A stretch of DNA of 43,078 nt from Deltaproteobacteria bacterium (GTDB lineage: Bacteria; Myxococcota_A; Polyangia; JAAYKL01): assembly GCA_030595125.1 (NCBI GenBank), contig JAUVDV010000048.1, positions 1 to 43,078 of the forward strand. Direction: 5' to 3'. Positions 35,541-43,078 of the stretch are shown one piece after another. Under the pieces are notes generated by a model, which saw only the letters and a list, made by a program, of their open reading frames with translations, was not told the DNA's origin and made no database searches. Each line of letters starts with the position of its first letter. Within the stretch, counting starts at the first letter, position 1. The position numbers and the translations under genes are program-made.

Positions 35541-36176
35541 TCAGAAGCGGCCGGTGAGGAACGGATTGTGCTTGCGTTCCACCCCGATGGAAGTGACAGG
35601 ACCGTGGCCCGAATATGCCTTCACCGAGTCGTCCAGGGGCATCAATTTTTTCTTGATCGACTCGATCAACTGCTTGTGAGAACCGCCTGGAAGATCGGAT
35701 CTGCCGACGGAACCGGCGAAGAGCGTGTCGCCCACGAAAACCACCTCGTCGAAGAGGAAGCAAACGCCGCCGGGGGTGTGACCGGGGGTGTGGATCACGC
35801 TGCCCTCGTGCTCTCCCACCTTCACCGTGTCTCCCTCTGATATCTCCACGTCGATCTTCGGAATTTCCATGGGGGGCAACCCGAACATCCTGGCCTGGTC
35901 CGGCATGCTCGCAAGCATGGGAGCGTCAGCAGCGTGCATGGCGAACGGAATAGAGAGTTCCTTGACAATCGCCGCGACCGCGCCGGCGTGATCGAGGTGC
36001 CCGTGGGTATTGTAAATGCCCTCGACTTTCACGTTCTTGAAGCTCGCGGTCTTGATGAGCTTTCTGGCCTCGTCGCCGGGATCGATGAAGATTCCGGTCA
36101 TCGCCTGGTCGTCCCACACCAGGTAGCAGTTTTCCTGAAACGGTCCGTTGACGATTGTTTCTACATTTAGGGGCAT
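35541..36176 (-). CDS. Metallo-beta-lactamase-fold hydrolase (glyoxalase II-like)
   Basis: A 211-residue protein of the MBL fold. THGHLDH supplies His 58, His 60, Asp 62 and His 63. Later metal ligands are in HTPGHTPGG and VGDTLFAGSVGR. The sequence ends HGPVTSIGVERKHNPF, typical of the hydroxyacylglutathione hydrolase/YcbL group. It probably hydrolyses a small thioester such as S-lactoylglutathione, or an analogue. It lies in tandem behind the outer-membrane protein gene (16 bp gap), but the two have no obvious functional link. Confidence 0.9.
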   Translation of the reverse strand: MPLNVETIVNGPFQENCYLVWDDQAMTGIFIDPGDEARKLIKTASFKNVKVEGIYNTHGHLDHAGAVAAIVKELSIPFAMHAADAPMLASMPDQARMFGLPPMEIPKIDVEISEGDTVKVGEHEGSVIHTPGHTPGGVCFLFDEVVFVGDTLFAGSVGRSDLPGGSHKQLIESIKKKLMPLDDSVKAYSGHGPVTSIGVERKHNPFLTGRF

Positions 36177-36192
36177 GGCGCGACCTCCGGAA

Positions 36193-36969
36193 TTAGAACA
36201 TGAAAGCGATGCCGATGGAGATTACCGGGAAGAACAGCTTGCCGTCCTTGACTTTTCCATCATCAATTATTTTCTCATCGTACCAGTAGTAGAGCGCCAG
36301 GAGCTGGAGCTTCAGCGCAACATGCTGGCCCAGACCGATGTGGGCGCCGGCGCCGCCGCCGAAGATCCAGGAGCCTATGGCCGTATAGCCCTTGTCCGGG
36401 TCGTCGGTTCCTCCCCACTGGAAGTTCCGACCGCCGGTCAGAATAAGGTACGGTGCGAACCTTGTGGAGCGCACGATGACGAACTTGAGGAACGGCAAGA
36501 CGGTGAAGCTGTCCGGGTACTCCAACTCGCTGGAGAAGATATGGGTGTAACTCAGGTCGATCCCGGGGGCCAGTCGATTTACGACGTAGTAGGCGAAGGC
36601 GCCGCCGATAGTCAGTTGAAAATAGTCGCCGGATCCGTAGCCACCGAGGCCAAGGCCGAGTTCTATGTCTCCCTTCGCGAACGGTTTGCCGTCCGGAAGA
36701 TCGTCGAGGGCGTCCTGCAGGGCGTCGTCCTCGTAACCGTAATCGTCATCGTCCTCCAGTTCCACGTCGGGAACGAACGGCTCCTCGAGAACAGGCTCTT
36801 CGGCCTCCGCGGGCTCGGGCTCCTCGGCCTCCGCAGGTTCAGGCTCTCCGGCATCTGCGGATTCGAGCACTCCGGCATCCGGTGAAACTTCGTCCTGGGC
36901 AAATCCGGACTGCGGCAACGAGAACAGGACCGCAAACACCGCAATCATGATGAACGCTGTTCTGCACAT
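36193..36969 (-). CDS. Outer-membrane beta-barrel protein
   Basis: A 258-residue protein with a signal peptide (MCRTAFIMIAVFAVLF, cleavage after GFA). A linker of Glu/Pro/Ala repeats follows (EPAEAEEPEPAEAEEP), then an acidic stretch, then a barrel-like domain of amphipathic strands (IELGLGLGGYGSGDYF, APYLILTGGRNF, ALKLQLLALYYWY). The last residue is Phe (IAFMF), the usual outer-membrane assembly signal. ATG at 36969 fits the signal peptide; an in-frame ATG at 37026 would add 19 residues and is less likely. Neither has a strong ribosome-binding site. Function unknown. Confidence 0.72.
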   Translation of the reverse strand: MCRTAFIMIAVFAVLFSLPQSGFAQDEVSPDAGVLESADAGEPEPAEAEEPEPAEAEEPVLEEPFVPDVELEDDDDYGYEDDALQDALDDLPDGKPFAKGDIELGLGLGGYGSGDYFQLTIGGAFAYYVVNRLAPGIDLSYTHIFSSELEYPDSFTVLPFLKFVIVRSTRFAPYLILTGGRNFQWGGTDDPDKGYTAIGSWIFGGGAGAHIGLGQHVALKLQLLALYYWYDEKIIDDGKVKDGKLFFPVISIGIAFMF

Positions 36970-37053
36970 GAACGGGATAATAACCCGATTGTGCGTGGGC
37001 GCAAACGGCGTCTTTCCCGATTTCATGTTATTGTTTTTTCAGGGGAGTAAATT

Positions 37054-37935
37054 ATGCCGATGACCATGTCATGCCCGAACTGCAATCTCGAGTACGATCT
37101 TTCCGTCTACGAGGCCGGCCAGCGCTGTCGTTGTCAATGCGGTCAGGTCATCGTGGTTCCGGATGAGATGCCCACATTCCGCGCGGCGCGATCTCTCCAT
37201 TGTTCCAACTGTGGCGGCGCCCTGGAGAAGGGGCGACCGGATTGTTCGTTTTGCGGGGCGATGATCGACCTGACCGACACGCGACTCACAACATATTGCT
37301 CATCATGTCTCTCCATGAGCAAGGAGGGCGCCAGGTTTTGCTCCGAGTGTTCAAAGCCCATCGGTGGCTTGCCTGAGAAACCCCAGGAAACCGGCGAGCT
37401 ATGTCCTCGCTGTGTGGTGAAGATGCGTCGGCGGGTCGTCGGCGATCATCAACCCCTGGAGTGTCCGATCTGTTGCGGACTTTTTGTGGATGCCACGGAT
37501 CTGGACACTATGATCTCCGATCAGGAGAAGAAGGTGGGGGCGAGTGAGGGACTTGCGGGCGAGCAACCGGTCAAGGCCGAACTCGACCGGCAAAAGGTGG
37601 TCTACGTCAAGTGCCCGGTCTGCGACAAAATAATGAATCGCCTCAACTACGGGCGTCTCTCCGGCGTAATCATCGACTACTGCCGCGATCACGGATACTG
37701 GCTCGACGCGGGCGAACTGGAGAAGATCGCCAAATGGGTGGCCACCGGCGGCCTGGTCAAGAAACGACAGCAGGAAATCGATGATCTGAAACAGCAAAAC
37801 GCCCGGCTCTCCTCCTCTGCCATTGCTTCCGGGGGGTTTTACTCGGGAGGAGACAGCGAGATGCGCGAGGACACCTATCTTGCGGCGGGCGCTGGATTTG
37901 GCCTCATGAAGATTATTACCAGTCTCTTCGACTGA
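37054..37935 (+). CDS. Multi-zinc-ribbon protein
   Basis: A 293-residue, probably cytoplasmic protein with many Cys pairs: CPNC and CRCQCG at the start, then CSNCGG/CSFCG, CSSC/CSEC, CPRC/CPICCG, and CPVC paired with CRDHGYWLDAGEL (about 190-225). The last is a zf-TFIIB-like ribbon; the pair CPRC...CPICCG is a second, degenerate one. The C-terminus has a short coiled coil (KKRQQEIDDLKQQN) and a hydrophobic end (AGAGFGLMKIITSLF). Such proteins are common, and their roles are unknown. GGGGAG precedes the ATG. Its stop TGA abuts the stop of the opposite gene, forming TGATCA. Confidence 0.8.
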   Translation: MPMTMSCPNCNLEYDLSVYEAGQRCRCQCGQVIVVPDEMPTFRAARSLHCSNCGGALEKGRPDCSFCGAMIDLTDTRLTTYCSSCLSMSKEGARFCSECSKPIGGLPEKPQETGELCPRCVVKMRRRVVGDHQPLECPICCGLFVDATDLDTMISDQEKKVGASEGLAGEQPVKAELDRQKVVYVKCPVCDKIMNRLNYGRLSGVIIDYCRDHGYWLDAGELEKIAKWVATGGLVKKRQQEIDDLKQQNARLSSSAIASGGFYSGGDSEMREDTYLAAGAGFGLMKIITSLFD

Positions 37936-39867
37936 TCACTTTGACTTGTCGTCTGCGGTTCCGGATTCTTTGAGCACCCGGTAGACCTCGTGCTCCCGAA
38001 ACAGCCGGACGAGATCTCCGTCGATGTGATTGTCCTTGACCTCAAAATCCAGGATCTGCAACGCGCGCTCCAGTGAGACGGCCTTCTTGTACGGCCGATC
38101 CGCTGCGGTCAGCGCGTCGAAGATGTCAGCCACGGCCATGATTTTGGCCGGCAGGGGAATCTCATCTTCCTTCAGGCCGTAGGGATAGCCCGTGCCGTTG
38201 AGCTTCTCGTGGTGTGCGCCCGCGAAAAGGGGGAGGTTCCTCATGGATTTTCCCCACGGGATCTTCTTGAGAAACGAGATTGTGTGAGCTGCGTGGGACC
38301 GGATCTCCTCGAGCTCTTCGGGAGTGAGGCTGCCCTTCGCCACAAGCAGTGCCTTGAGCTCCTCCGCTTCCAGGTACGGTTGTCGCTTGCCGTTGAGATC
38401 GAAGTAATTGCGAGAGGCCACTTCTTCTACTTTTTTGAAATCGCCTTCCGCCAGGATGGTGGGCTCATTGGCCGAGCTGATGATGCGCCAGCACTCATCG
38501 ATCTCGCTCAAAGCGCGCTGGGATCCGTGGTCGAGAATTGCCAGTTCCTGGTCCGGCGTGCCCTCCTCGATCATCATGAGGCGCCGCTGCAAGTGGTCGT
38601 TTTCGATGGAACGTCTGATGAAATCGAACCGGGCGCGGACGATCTTGAGGTTGGGTGGATAGAGTTTTTTGGCCTTGACGAGCACTTCTTCGCGAACACC
38701 GACCTTGCCGAAATCGTGCAACAGTGCGGCAGTCTCGATTTCTTCCAGAATCTCGTCGTTGAATTTTATATCCGCGTACTTGCCATCGGACTGATTGTGG
38801 ACCACCTCCGCGAGCCCGCGTGTGAGCGAGGCCACCCTGAAGGAGTGCCCCGAAGTAGTTGGGTCCCGCTGTTCGATGGTGTGCACCGAGGCGCGCACGA
38901 ATCCTTCGAAAATCCTCTTTATCTCCGCGTATAAAAACGCGTTATCCATGGCCACCCCGGCCTGAGAGGCGAGGGTCTCCACCAGGTCCTTGCCCCGCGC
39001 GTCCATCGGGATGACCTCCCGATCGAAATCCCCCGGGGAGAGGAGCTTGGCCGACGGATTTTGCTTCTTGTTGATGAGCTGGACCACGCCGAGGACTTCG
39101 CCCACCTGATTGATCATCGGGACCGCGAGTACCGAGCAGGTTCGATACGCCATGCGCTCGTCCCAGGTGGAATCGAACTTGTAAGGCGCCTCCTTGGGGA
39201 TGTTGTGGACGTCCGGAATATCGATGGAACGTTTCATCACGACCGCCGCTCCGGCGATGGAACCGGCCGAGACGGGCATGACGAACTCCTTGGATTCGTA
39301 GTGGATGCTGTCGTTCTGGGAGAGCTTGAAGCGGAGCTGCGTCTTGTCGGCATCGTCGGAACTCGCCTCGACGACGTAAATGCTTCCCGCGTCGGCTCCA
39401 ATGAGATGGCGGCTCTTTTCGAGGATCATGTCCAGCAACGAGTCCACATCTTTTTGGGCGCTCAGGCTCTTGCCGATCTCGATGATCTCCTTGAGTTCGT
39501 AGTCGCGTCTGCGCAGACTCTGCTCCCGATCGACGCCGTCGACCCTGAGGCTGTGCATCAGGAGGGCGTTGGAGATCGAGCGAAAGAGGCTTTCCGACCG
39601 GGCATCGCGGGTGAACACCTCGAAATAGTCTCCTTCGGGAGCGTCGTCCAGGTTGGACGCGATGAGGATGCGCGGCCTGTCTCCAGCTTCTGAGACGGTG
39701 CTTCCATCCTCCTCGATCAGCACCTCGCCTCCGTCCGTGCCTTGCGAGATCTGCAGGGCGCCCCCGGGAAGAGACACCACTGCCCAGCCGGCCTTTTCAA
39801 GCCGCCGTCCGAGACAGTTTTTTAACCATTCTTCAAGATTGGTGCGCGTCATCGTCATCGTCCCCAT
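37936..39867 (-). CDS. GAF/HD-GYP domain protein, putative cyclic di-GMP phosphodiesterase
   Basis: A 643-residue cytoplasmic signalling protein. A GAF domain lies at about 125-315 (LLDMILEKSRHLIGADAGSI, GVVQLINKK). The HD-GYP domain at about 320-630 has HSFRV, HDFGKVG (His 384, Asp 385), HHEKLNGTGYP and ADIFDALTAADRPYK. HD-GYP enzymes hydrolyse cyclic di-GMP; the GYP signature here reads GTGYP within HHEKLNGTGYP, the family form. Between the HD and GYP motifs is an insertion of about 100 residues compared with compact members. It follows phoH with a 35-bp overlap, if the first ATG is used; ATGs at 39858 and 39852 are also possible, the last having GGGG 9 bp upstream. Coupling with phoH suggests one transcript. 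Confidence 0.88.
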   Translation of the reverse strand: MGTMTMTRTNLEEWLKNCLGRRLEKAGWAVVSLPGGALQISQGTDGGEVLIEEDGSTVSEAGDRPRILIASNLDDAPEGDYFEVFTRDARSESLFRSISNALLMHSLRVDGVDREQSLRRRDYELKEIIEIGKSLSAQKDVDSLLDMILEKSRHLIGADAGSIYVVEASSDDADKTQLRFKLSQNDSIHYESKEFVMPVSAGSIAGAAVVMKRSIDIPDVHNIPKEAPYKFDSTWDERMAYRTCSVLAVPMINQVGEVLGVVQLINKKQNPSAKLLSPGDFDREVIPMDARGKDLVETLASQAGVAMDNAFLYAEIKRIFEGFVRASVHTIEQRDPTTSGHSFRVASLTRGLAEVVHNQSDGKYADIKFNDEILEEIETAALLHDFGKVGVREEVLVKAKKLYPPNLKIVRARFDFIRRSIENDHLQRRLMMIEEGTPDQELAILDHGSQRALSEIDECWRIISSANEPTILAEGDFKKVEEVASRNYFDLNGKRQPYLEAEELKALLVAKGSLTPEELEEIRSHAAHTISFLKKIPWGKSMRNLPLFAGAHHEKLNGTGYPYGLKEDEIPLPAKIMAVADIFDALTAADRPYKKAVSLERALQILDFEVKDNHIDGDLVRLFREHEVYRVLKESGTADDKSK

Positions 39868-40948
39868 CTGATCGCGTTGTCACTCCGTTGCCGCGATCCG
39901 CATAGGCCTTAATTATATCTTGAACGAGAGGATGTCTTACCACATCAACTTCCGTGAAGCGGCAAAAACCGATCCCTTCCATGTCTTTCAGCACATGCTC
40001 GGCATCCACCAACCCCGACGTAATAGAGCCGGGAAGGTCGATCTGGCTGGTGTCGCCCGTGACCACGGCCTTGGATGAGTATCCCAACCTCGTGAGAAAC
40101 ATCTTCATCTGTTCCCTGGTCGTGTTCTGGGCCTCGTCGAGGATCACGAAGGCGTCGTTCAGGGTCCTGCCGCGCATGAACGCGAGCGGCGCTATCTCTA
40201 TTTGTCCCTGGGCGATGAACGCTCCGGTACGATCCGGATCGAGCATATCGTGCAGGGCATCGTAGAGCGGTCGCACGTACGGGTTGATCTTGTCGACCAT
40301 ATCGCCGGGTAGAAACCCCAGGCGTTCGCCCGCTTCTACCGCCGGCCGCGCCAGGATGATCCGTTTCTTGCGCTGGCTCATCAGCTCCGATATGGCCAGA
40401 GCCACCGCCAGATAGGTCTTGCCCGTCCCGGCGGGGCCTATGGCGAAAGTGAGGTCGTTGTTGCGGATCATGTCGACATAGCGCTTCTGTGCGAGTCCCT
40501 TGGGGGTGATCAGTCGCTTGCCGGTAGTTACGTGGACCACGTCGTTGAAGATGTGGTCGAGCCTGGCGTCCTTGTCCTGTAAAAGGATCCGGGATCCCCG
40601 AAGGACGTCGGCCTCCTTGAGGCGCCGGCCGTCCTTGCAGATGAGAGCCAGCTGGTCGATGAGCCTCAAAGCGGCGATCACCGCGTCCGTGTCTCCCTTG
40701 ACATAAACTGTGTCACCTCGCTGCCCCACGGTGACCCCCAGCTCTTTCCCGATCACCGAGAGGTTCTCCGATCTCGGACCGAGCACTTTCATCATCAGGT
40801 TGTGGTCATTGAATGTGTATTCGTCAGACAAGACGGAACTGCTTACGGGAATGCTGGACACGACTTTTGACACAATAAATGAGTATCCCAGCCCGCTCCG
40901 AGTGTCCAGCCCGGTTGGAAGGTCGCCAGAATCGAGGGCGCGCATCAT
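39833..40948 (-). CDS. phoH: PhoH-like ATPase
   Basis: A 371-residue protein (with the start chosen here) of the PhoH family, cytoplasmic ATPases linked to RNA metabolism. The N-terminal part (LGPRSENLSVIGKELGV) is the small KH-like domain. The ATPase core has GPAGTGKTYLAVALA (Walker A), then ARPAVEAGERLGFLPGD and FVILDEAQNT (Walker B). The open frame extends to 41206, but the upstream part lies antisense to the lipoprotein gene at 40992; ATG at 40948 avoids that overlap and keeps the N-terminal domain. No good ribosome-binding site was found, so the start is uncertain. In many genomes phoH is followed by an HD-domain gene (pgpH) and ybeY; here an HD-GYP gene follows and no ybeY is seen. Confidence 0.9.
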   Translation of the reverse strand: MMRALDSGDLPTGLDTRSGLGYSFIVSKVVSSIPVSSSVLSDEYTFNDHNLMMKVLGPRSENLSVIGKELGVTVGQRGDTVYVKGDTDAVIAALRLIDQLALICKDGRRLKEADVLRGSRILLQDKDARLDHIFNDVVHVTTGKRLITPKGLAQKRYVDMIRNNDLTFAIGPAGTGKTYLAVALAISELMSQRKKRIILARPAVEAGERLGFLPGDMVDKINPYVRPLYDALHDMLDPDRTGAFIAQGQIEIAPLAFMRGRTLNDAFVILDEAQNTTREQMKMFLTRLGYSSKAVVTGDTSQIDLPGSITSGLVDAEHVLKDMEGIGFCRFTEVDVVRHPLVQDIIKAYADRGNGVTTRSDGDDDDDAHQS

Positions 40949-40991
40949 CGATCTGCTTGTAATAACGAGTGGCTGTTTGTATTGAGCTGGA

Positions 40992-41855
40992 ATGACCCAT
41001 TTTATACCAACACTATTCTCGCCGGTCATCGGAGCCGCATTTCTTTGCGCCGCCCTGGTTTTGCTCATGACCTGCTGCTGTGAAAAACCACCCTCGAAAA
41101 ATGCCGAGATCACCGCCGCTTCGGCCATTGCACCCATCGAAACAGACAAACCGTTAAGACCCGAGATGGGGGGATTCAAAACCGGCATGCAATTTAAAAA
41201 ATGCATGGGCGTGGCAAAATTCCACGGGTTCGAAGTTCACGAAAACATTGGCATGTCCGGTGCGTGGGGCAACGGCAGGCTGTTTGGACGTCAGACCCAT
41301 GTCAACTGGAAATTTGTCGGATCGCTCCCCTACGCACTGCTCACCGAAATGGAGATCGATTTCGTCGAATACAAGGAGGCATCAGCCCTGGCGAAGACAG
41401 CCCTCTTTTTACAGTTTGAAAAAATGTTGGGCAAACCGTCGGTTGCGCCGGACAACCCGGACGATGACGCAAAAAAGGATCACGAGAACGCCCTGTGGGA
41501 ATTTGCGGAATCGAAGGTGACGCTCAGAAAGGAAATCAGCTGGCCCAAGGGCCACCCATCACCGGTAACGAAGTACGATTTGATTCTCCGGCACAGCGGC
41601 CCCATGCCCACACTCCCCGAACCCCCCCGGGACGAGAGCGTAGTGAAGGCGGCAACCGAGCAGATGCTCCAGGCGATCCAACACCTCACCGAGATCGGGA
41701 AAGACACTTCGCGGTCACTGGAACCGGATCCCGGGAAGTGTTTGAATCAACTTTTGGACCGGGATCCCGGTAGCGTGGGGCCGGTGGCTCAGTGTATTTT
41801 GAAAGCCGTTTCCGTTGCGCAGGCAGATCCCTGCCTCGACGCTTGCCGCAAGTAG
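40992..41855 (+). CDS. Lipoprotein of unknown function
   Basis: A 287-residue exported protein. A hydrophobic signal (FSPVIGAAFLCAALVLLM) ends in a run of Cys (TCCCEK), with LMTC as the lipobox. The mature part is mixed alpha/beta: an N-terminal segment with GGFKTGMQFKKCMGVAKF, a middle strand-helix region (LLTEMEIDFVEYKEASALAKTAL), and a C-terminal helical part with four Cys (KCLNQLL, AQCILKA, PCLDACRK). These could form disulphides in the periplasm. I do not recognise a family. It is transcribed divergently from phoH, with little room (about 44 bp) for two promoters. Confidence 0.72.
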   Translation: MTHFIPTLFSPVIGAAFLCAALVLLMTCCCEKPPSKNAEITAASAIAPIETDKPLRPEMGGFKTGMQFKKCMGVAKFHGFEVHENIGMSGAWGNGRLFGRQTHVNWKFVGSLPYALLTEMEIDFVEYKEASALAKTALFLQFEKMLGKPSVAPDNPDDDAKKDHENALWEFAESKVTLRKEISWPKGHPSPVTKYDLILRHSGPMPTLPEPPRDESVVKAATEQMLQAIQHLTEIGKDTSRSLEPDPGKCLNQLLDRDPGSVGPVAQCILKAVSVAQADPCLDACRK

Positions 41856-41884
41856 GTCAATTTCAGGTGTCAGTCACTTTTTTT

Positions 41885-43078
41885 TCAGGGGCAGGAGAGG
41901 TCGGCGTACTCGGTGGGAATGGATGTTTCTTCGGCAGTGGTCCCCGCAGTGCCGGGTGCACCGGCGTAGCTGCTCGATCCGGATGTGGCTGTTCCACCAG
42001 CGCCTGCCGAGGCCGTGAGTGTTCCGCTGAAGGTGCTCGTCGGCGAGAACAGTTTTACCCTTCCGCCGCCGGCGCCTCCTCCTCCCCAGGCCCAATCGCC
42101 GGAAGTATTGCCGAGAGCTGCGCCGCCCGCCCCTCCGTCAGCCGACATTGTGCCAGCGCCGATGATGGTTGTGCCGACGACAACTATTCCGCCTCCCGAA
42201 CCGCCGCCACCGCCCGCTCTGTAACCGCAGGTGCTTGTGTTTGACGGCGGCAGCTCTCCTTTGGCAGTGATGAGTCCCTCAATTTCAGCCTCTCCCCTCG
42301 CCAGGATGAGGATCGCTCCGCCGCCGGTGCCTCCAACGGCGCCTTCGTTGGTGCACCCCGCAGAGTTGCCTCCCGCGCCGCCCCCGGATCCCATGGAGAT
42401 CTCCGCGCCGGTCTGTGTGTCGTAGGGAAGACCAACGGCGCCTTTGCAGTGGGACGAAGTGTCTCCGGAACAGAGGGCGCAAGTGCTTCCATATGTATCC
42501 AGCGGCTGGCCGCCCGAGCCGCCGTAACCTGCGCCCGAGCCGGCTTGCCCGACGTTCGCGCCCGGACCTCCTCCACATCCCTGTCCCGAACCTGAGCCAC
42601 CGTTTCCGCCGGCAGATAGCGATGGTCCACCTCCGAGTTCACCGGCAATGTCGCCATTGATCTCGCCGGTTCCCACGATCCAGATATTCTCGGCCTTTAT
42701 TGAGAGGATTCCACCCGTGCTCGCACCGTCATGTGGTGTAACTACGAGTGTGCCAGCAATGTAAACGTCCCCCGTATAGCAGAGATCCCCGTCGAGAGTG
42801 TGGGTTTGACCGTCCGGAACGACGAGGTGGTCGGTGGTGTCGACGACCTCGGTGTCGCAAAAATCACCAACGCCGTCCGAATCTTGATCGTCGCTATTGC
42901 CGAAAGCCTGTCCGGGGCAGTTGTCGCAGAAGTCGGGCACCCCGTCACTGTCGCTGTCCACATTGTCATCGCCGCCGTCGCAGACGTCTTCGTCGTCACA
43001 GACACCGTCTGAATCCGAATCGGGACAGGTATCTGTGTCGGAGTCTGTGTCAGAGTCGGTGTCGGAGTCTGTGTCAGA
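41885..43078 (-). CDS. Edge-truncated surface protein: Asp stalk, TSP3-like repeats, Gly-rich domain
   Basis: The C-terminal 397 residues are present; the start lies beyond the right edge. The visible part begins in a D-T/D-S stalk (nt 43018-43078). TSP type-3-like calcium-binding repeats follow (DSDSDGVCDDED, DSDSDGVPDFCDNCPGQ, DQDSDGVGDFCD). After a segment starting VVPDGQTHTLDGDLCYTGDV comes a long Gly-rich domain (GGNGGSGSGQGCGGGPG, GGGGGSGGGIVVVG). The Gly-rich part alternates short hydrophobic strands with Gly runs, as in beta-helical or PGRS-like proteins. The end is EYADLSCP. It is probably secreted and cell-surface. The stalk matches those of the other three stalked proteins in the window. 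Confidence 0.75.
   Translation of the reverse strand, partial: SDTDSDTDSDTDSDTDTCPDSDSDGVCDDEDVCDGGDDNVDSDSDGVPDFCDNCPGQAFGNSDDQDSDGVGDFCDTEVVDTTDHLVVPDGQTHTLDGDLCYTGDVYIAGTLVVTPHDGASTGGILSIKAENIWIVGTGEINGDIAGELGGGPSLSAGGNGGSGSGQGCGGGPGANVGQAGSGAGYGGSGGQPLDTYGSTCALCSGDTSSHCKGAVGLPYDTQTGAEISMGSGGGAGGNSAGCTNEGAVGGTGGGAILILARGEAEIEGLITAKGELPPSNTSTCGYRAGGGGGSGGGIVVVGTTIIGAGTMSADGGAGGAALGNTSGDWAWGGGGAGGGRVKLFSPTSTFSGTLTASAGAGGTATSGSSSYAGAPGTAGTTAEETSIPTEYADLSCP

Noticed and set aside
37933-37938. TGATCA at abutting stop codons as a regulatory site
   Set aside because: It arises simply because two opposite stop codons touch.
40949-41206. N-terminal extension of the PhoH protein to 41206
   Set aside because: The extension is antisense to the signal and early mature part of the lipoprotein gene at 40992, and its residues do not fit PhoH.

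Overview
The window (GC-rich, about 60% by eye) reads as a chromosomal segment from an uncultured, probably Gram-negative bacterium of myxobacterial or deltaproteobacterial type. The evidence is indirect: many lipoproteins with Asp-Thr/Asp-Ser stalks, PPC and choice-of-anchor-L surface domains, FHA and Ser/Thr kinase signalling, an MglA-family GTPase, HD-GYP signalling, and beta-barrel outer-membrane proteins ending in Phe. No 16S rRNA, tRNA, phage, CRISPR array or insertion-sequence transposase was found.

Layout. 1-5608: edge-truncated lipoprotein (minus), UDP-glucose dehydrogenase (ugd), a nucleotidyltransferase-like gene carrying an interspersed repeat inside its reading frame, and a DTDSD-stalk/PPC lipoprotein. 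The long gaps here are packed with dispersed GC-rich palindromic elements (families A, B and C). 5609-12745: a same-strand run: L,D-transpeptidase lipoprotein, tail-anchored double-FHA protein, then transaldolase, Nudix hydrolase and a membrane-anchored putative alpha-toroid protein joined by TTGA and GTGA overlaps. 12972-15350 (minus): lipoprotein soluble lytic transglycosylase. 15527-22024: outer-membrane protein, a 1240-residue coiled-coil protein with a degenerate methyltransferase-like head, and a second DTDSD lipoprotein.

22031-27223: cyclic-nucleotide-binding protein (minus), rsmD and coaD (plus), an unusual lipoprotein joining PDZ to a NuoH-like membrane domain (minus), and a ribbon-helix-helix regulator coupled to rpe (minus) behind a clear palindromic operator. 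27371-33707: two lipoproteins (a degenerate DUF885 relative with a large Lys/Glu insertion, and a putative papain-like hydrolase), then an MglA-like GTPase with atypical catalytic residues directly followed by obg. 33723-43078: zinc-ribbon/Ser-Thr kinase/receiver fusion, glyoxalase-II-like hydrolase, outer-membrane protein, zinc-ribbon protein, GAF/HD-GYP protein downstream of phoH, a short unknown lipoprotein, and an edge-truncated TSP3/Gly-rich surface protein.

Functional themes: envelope and peptidoglycan remodelling (L,D-transpeptidase, Slt, possible NlpC-like enzyme), surface display on acidic stalks, housekeeping (coaD, rsmD, obg, rpe, tal, phoH), and several signalling proteins with unusual combinations. 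The most distinctive points are the MglA-like GTPase with Asp and Lys at the Ras Gly12 and Gln61 positions, the PDZ-NuoH-like fusion, the repeat inside a coding frame, and two unrelated families of MITE-like palindromic elements filling almost every long intergenic gap. No complete novel system could be proven from sequence alone.
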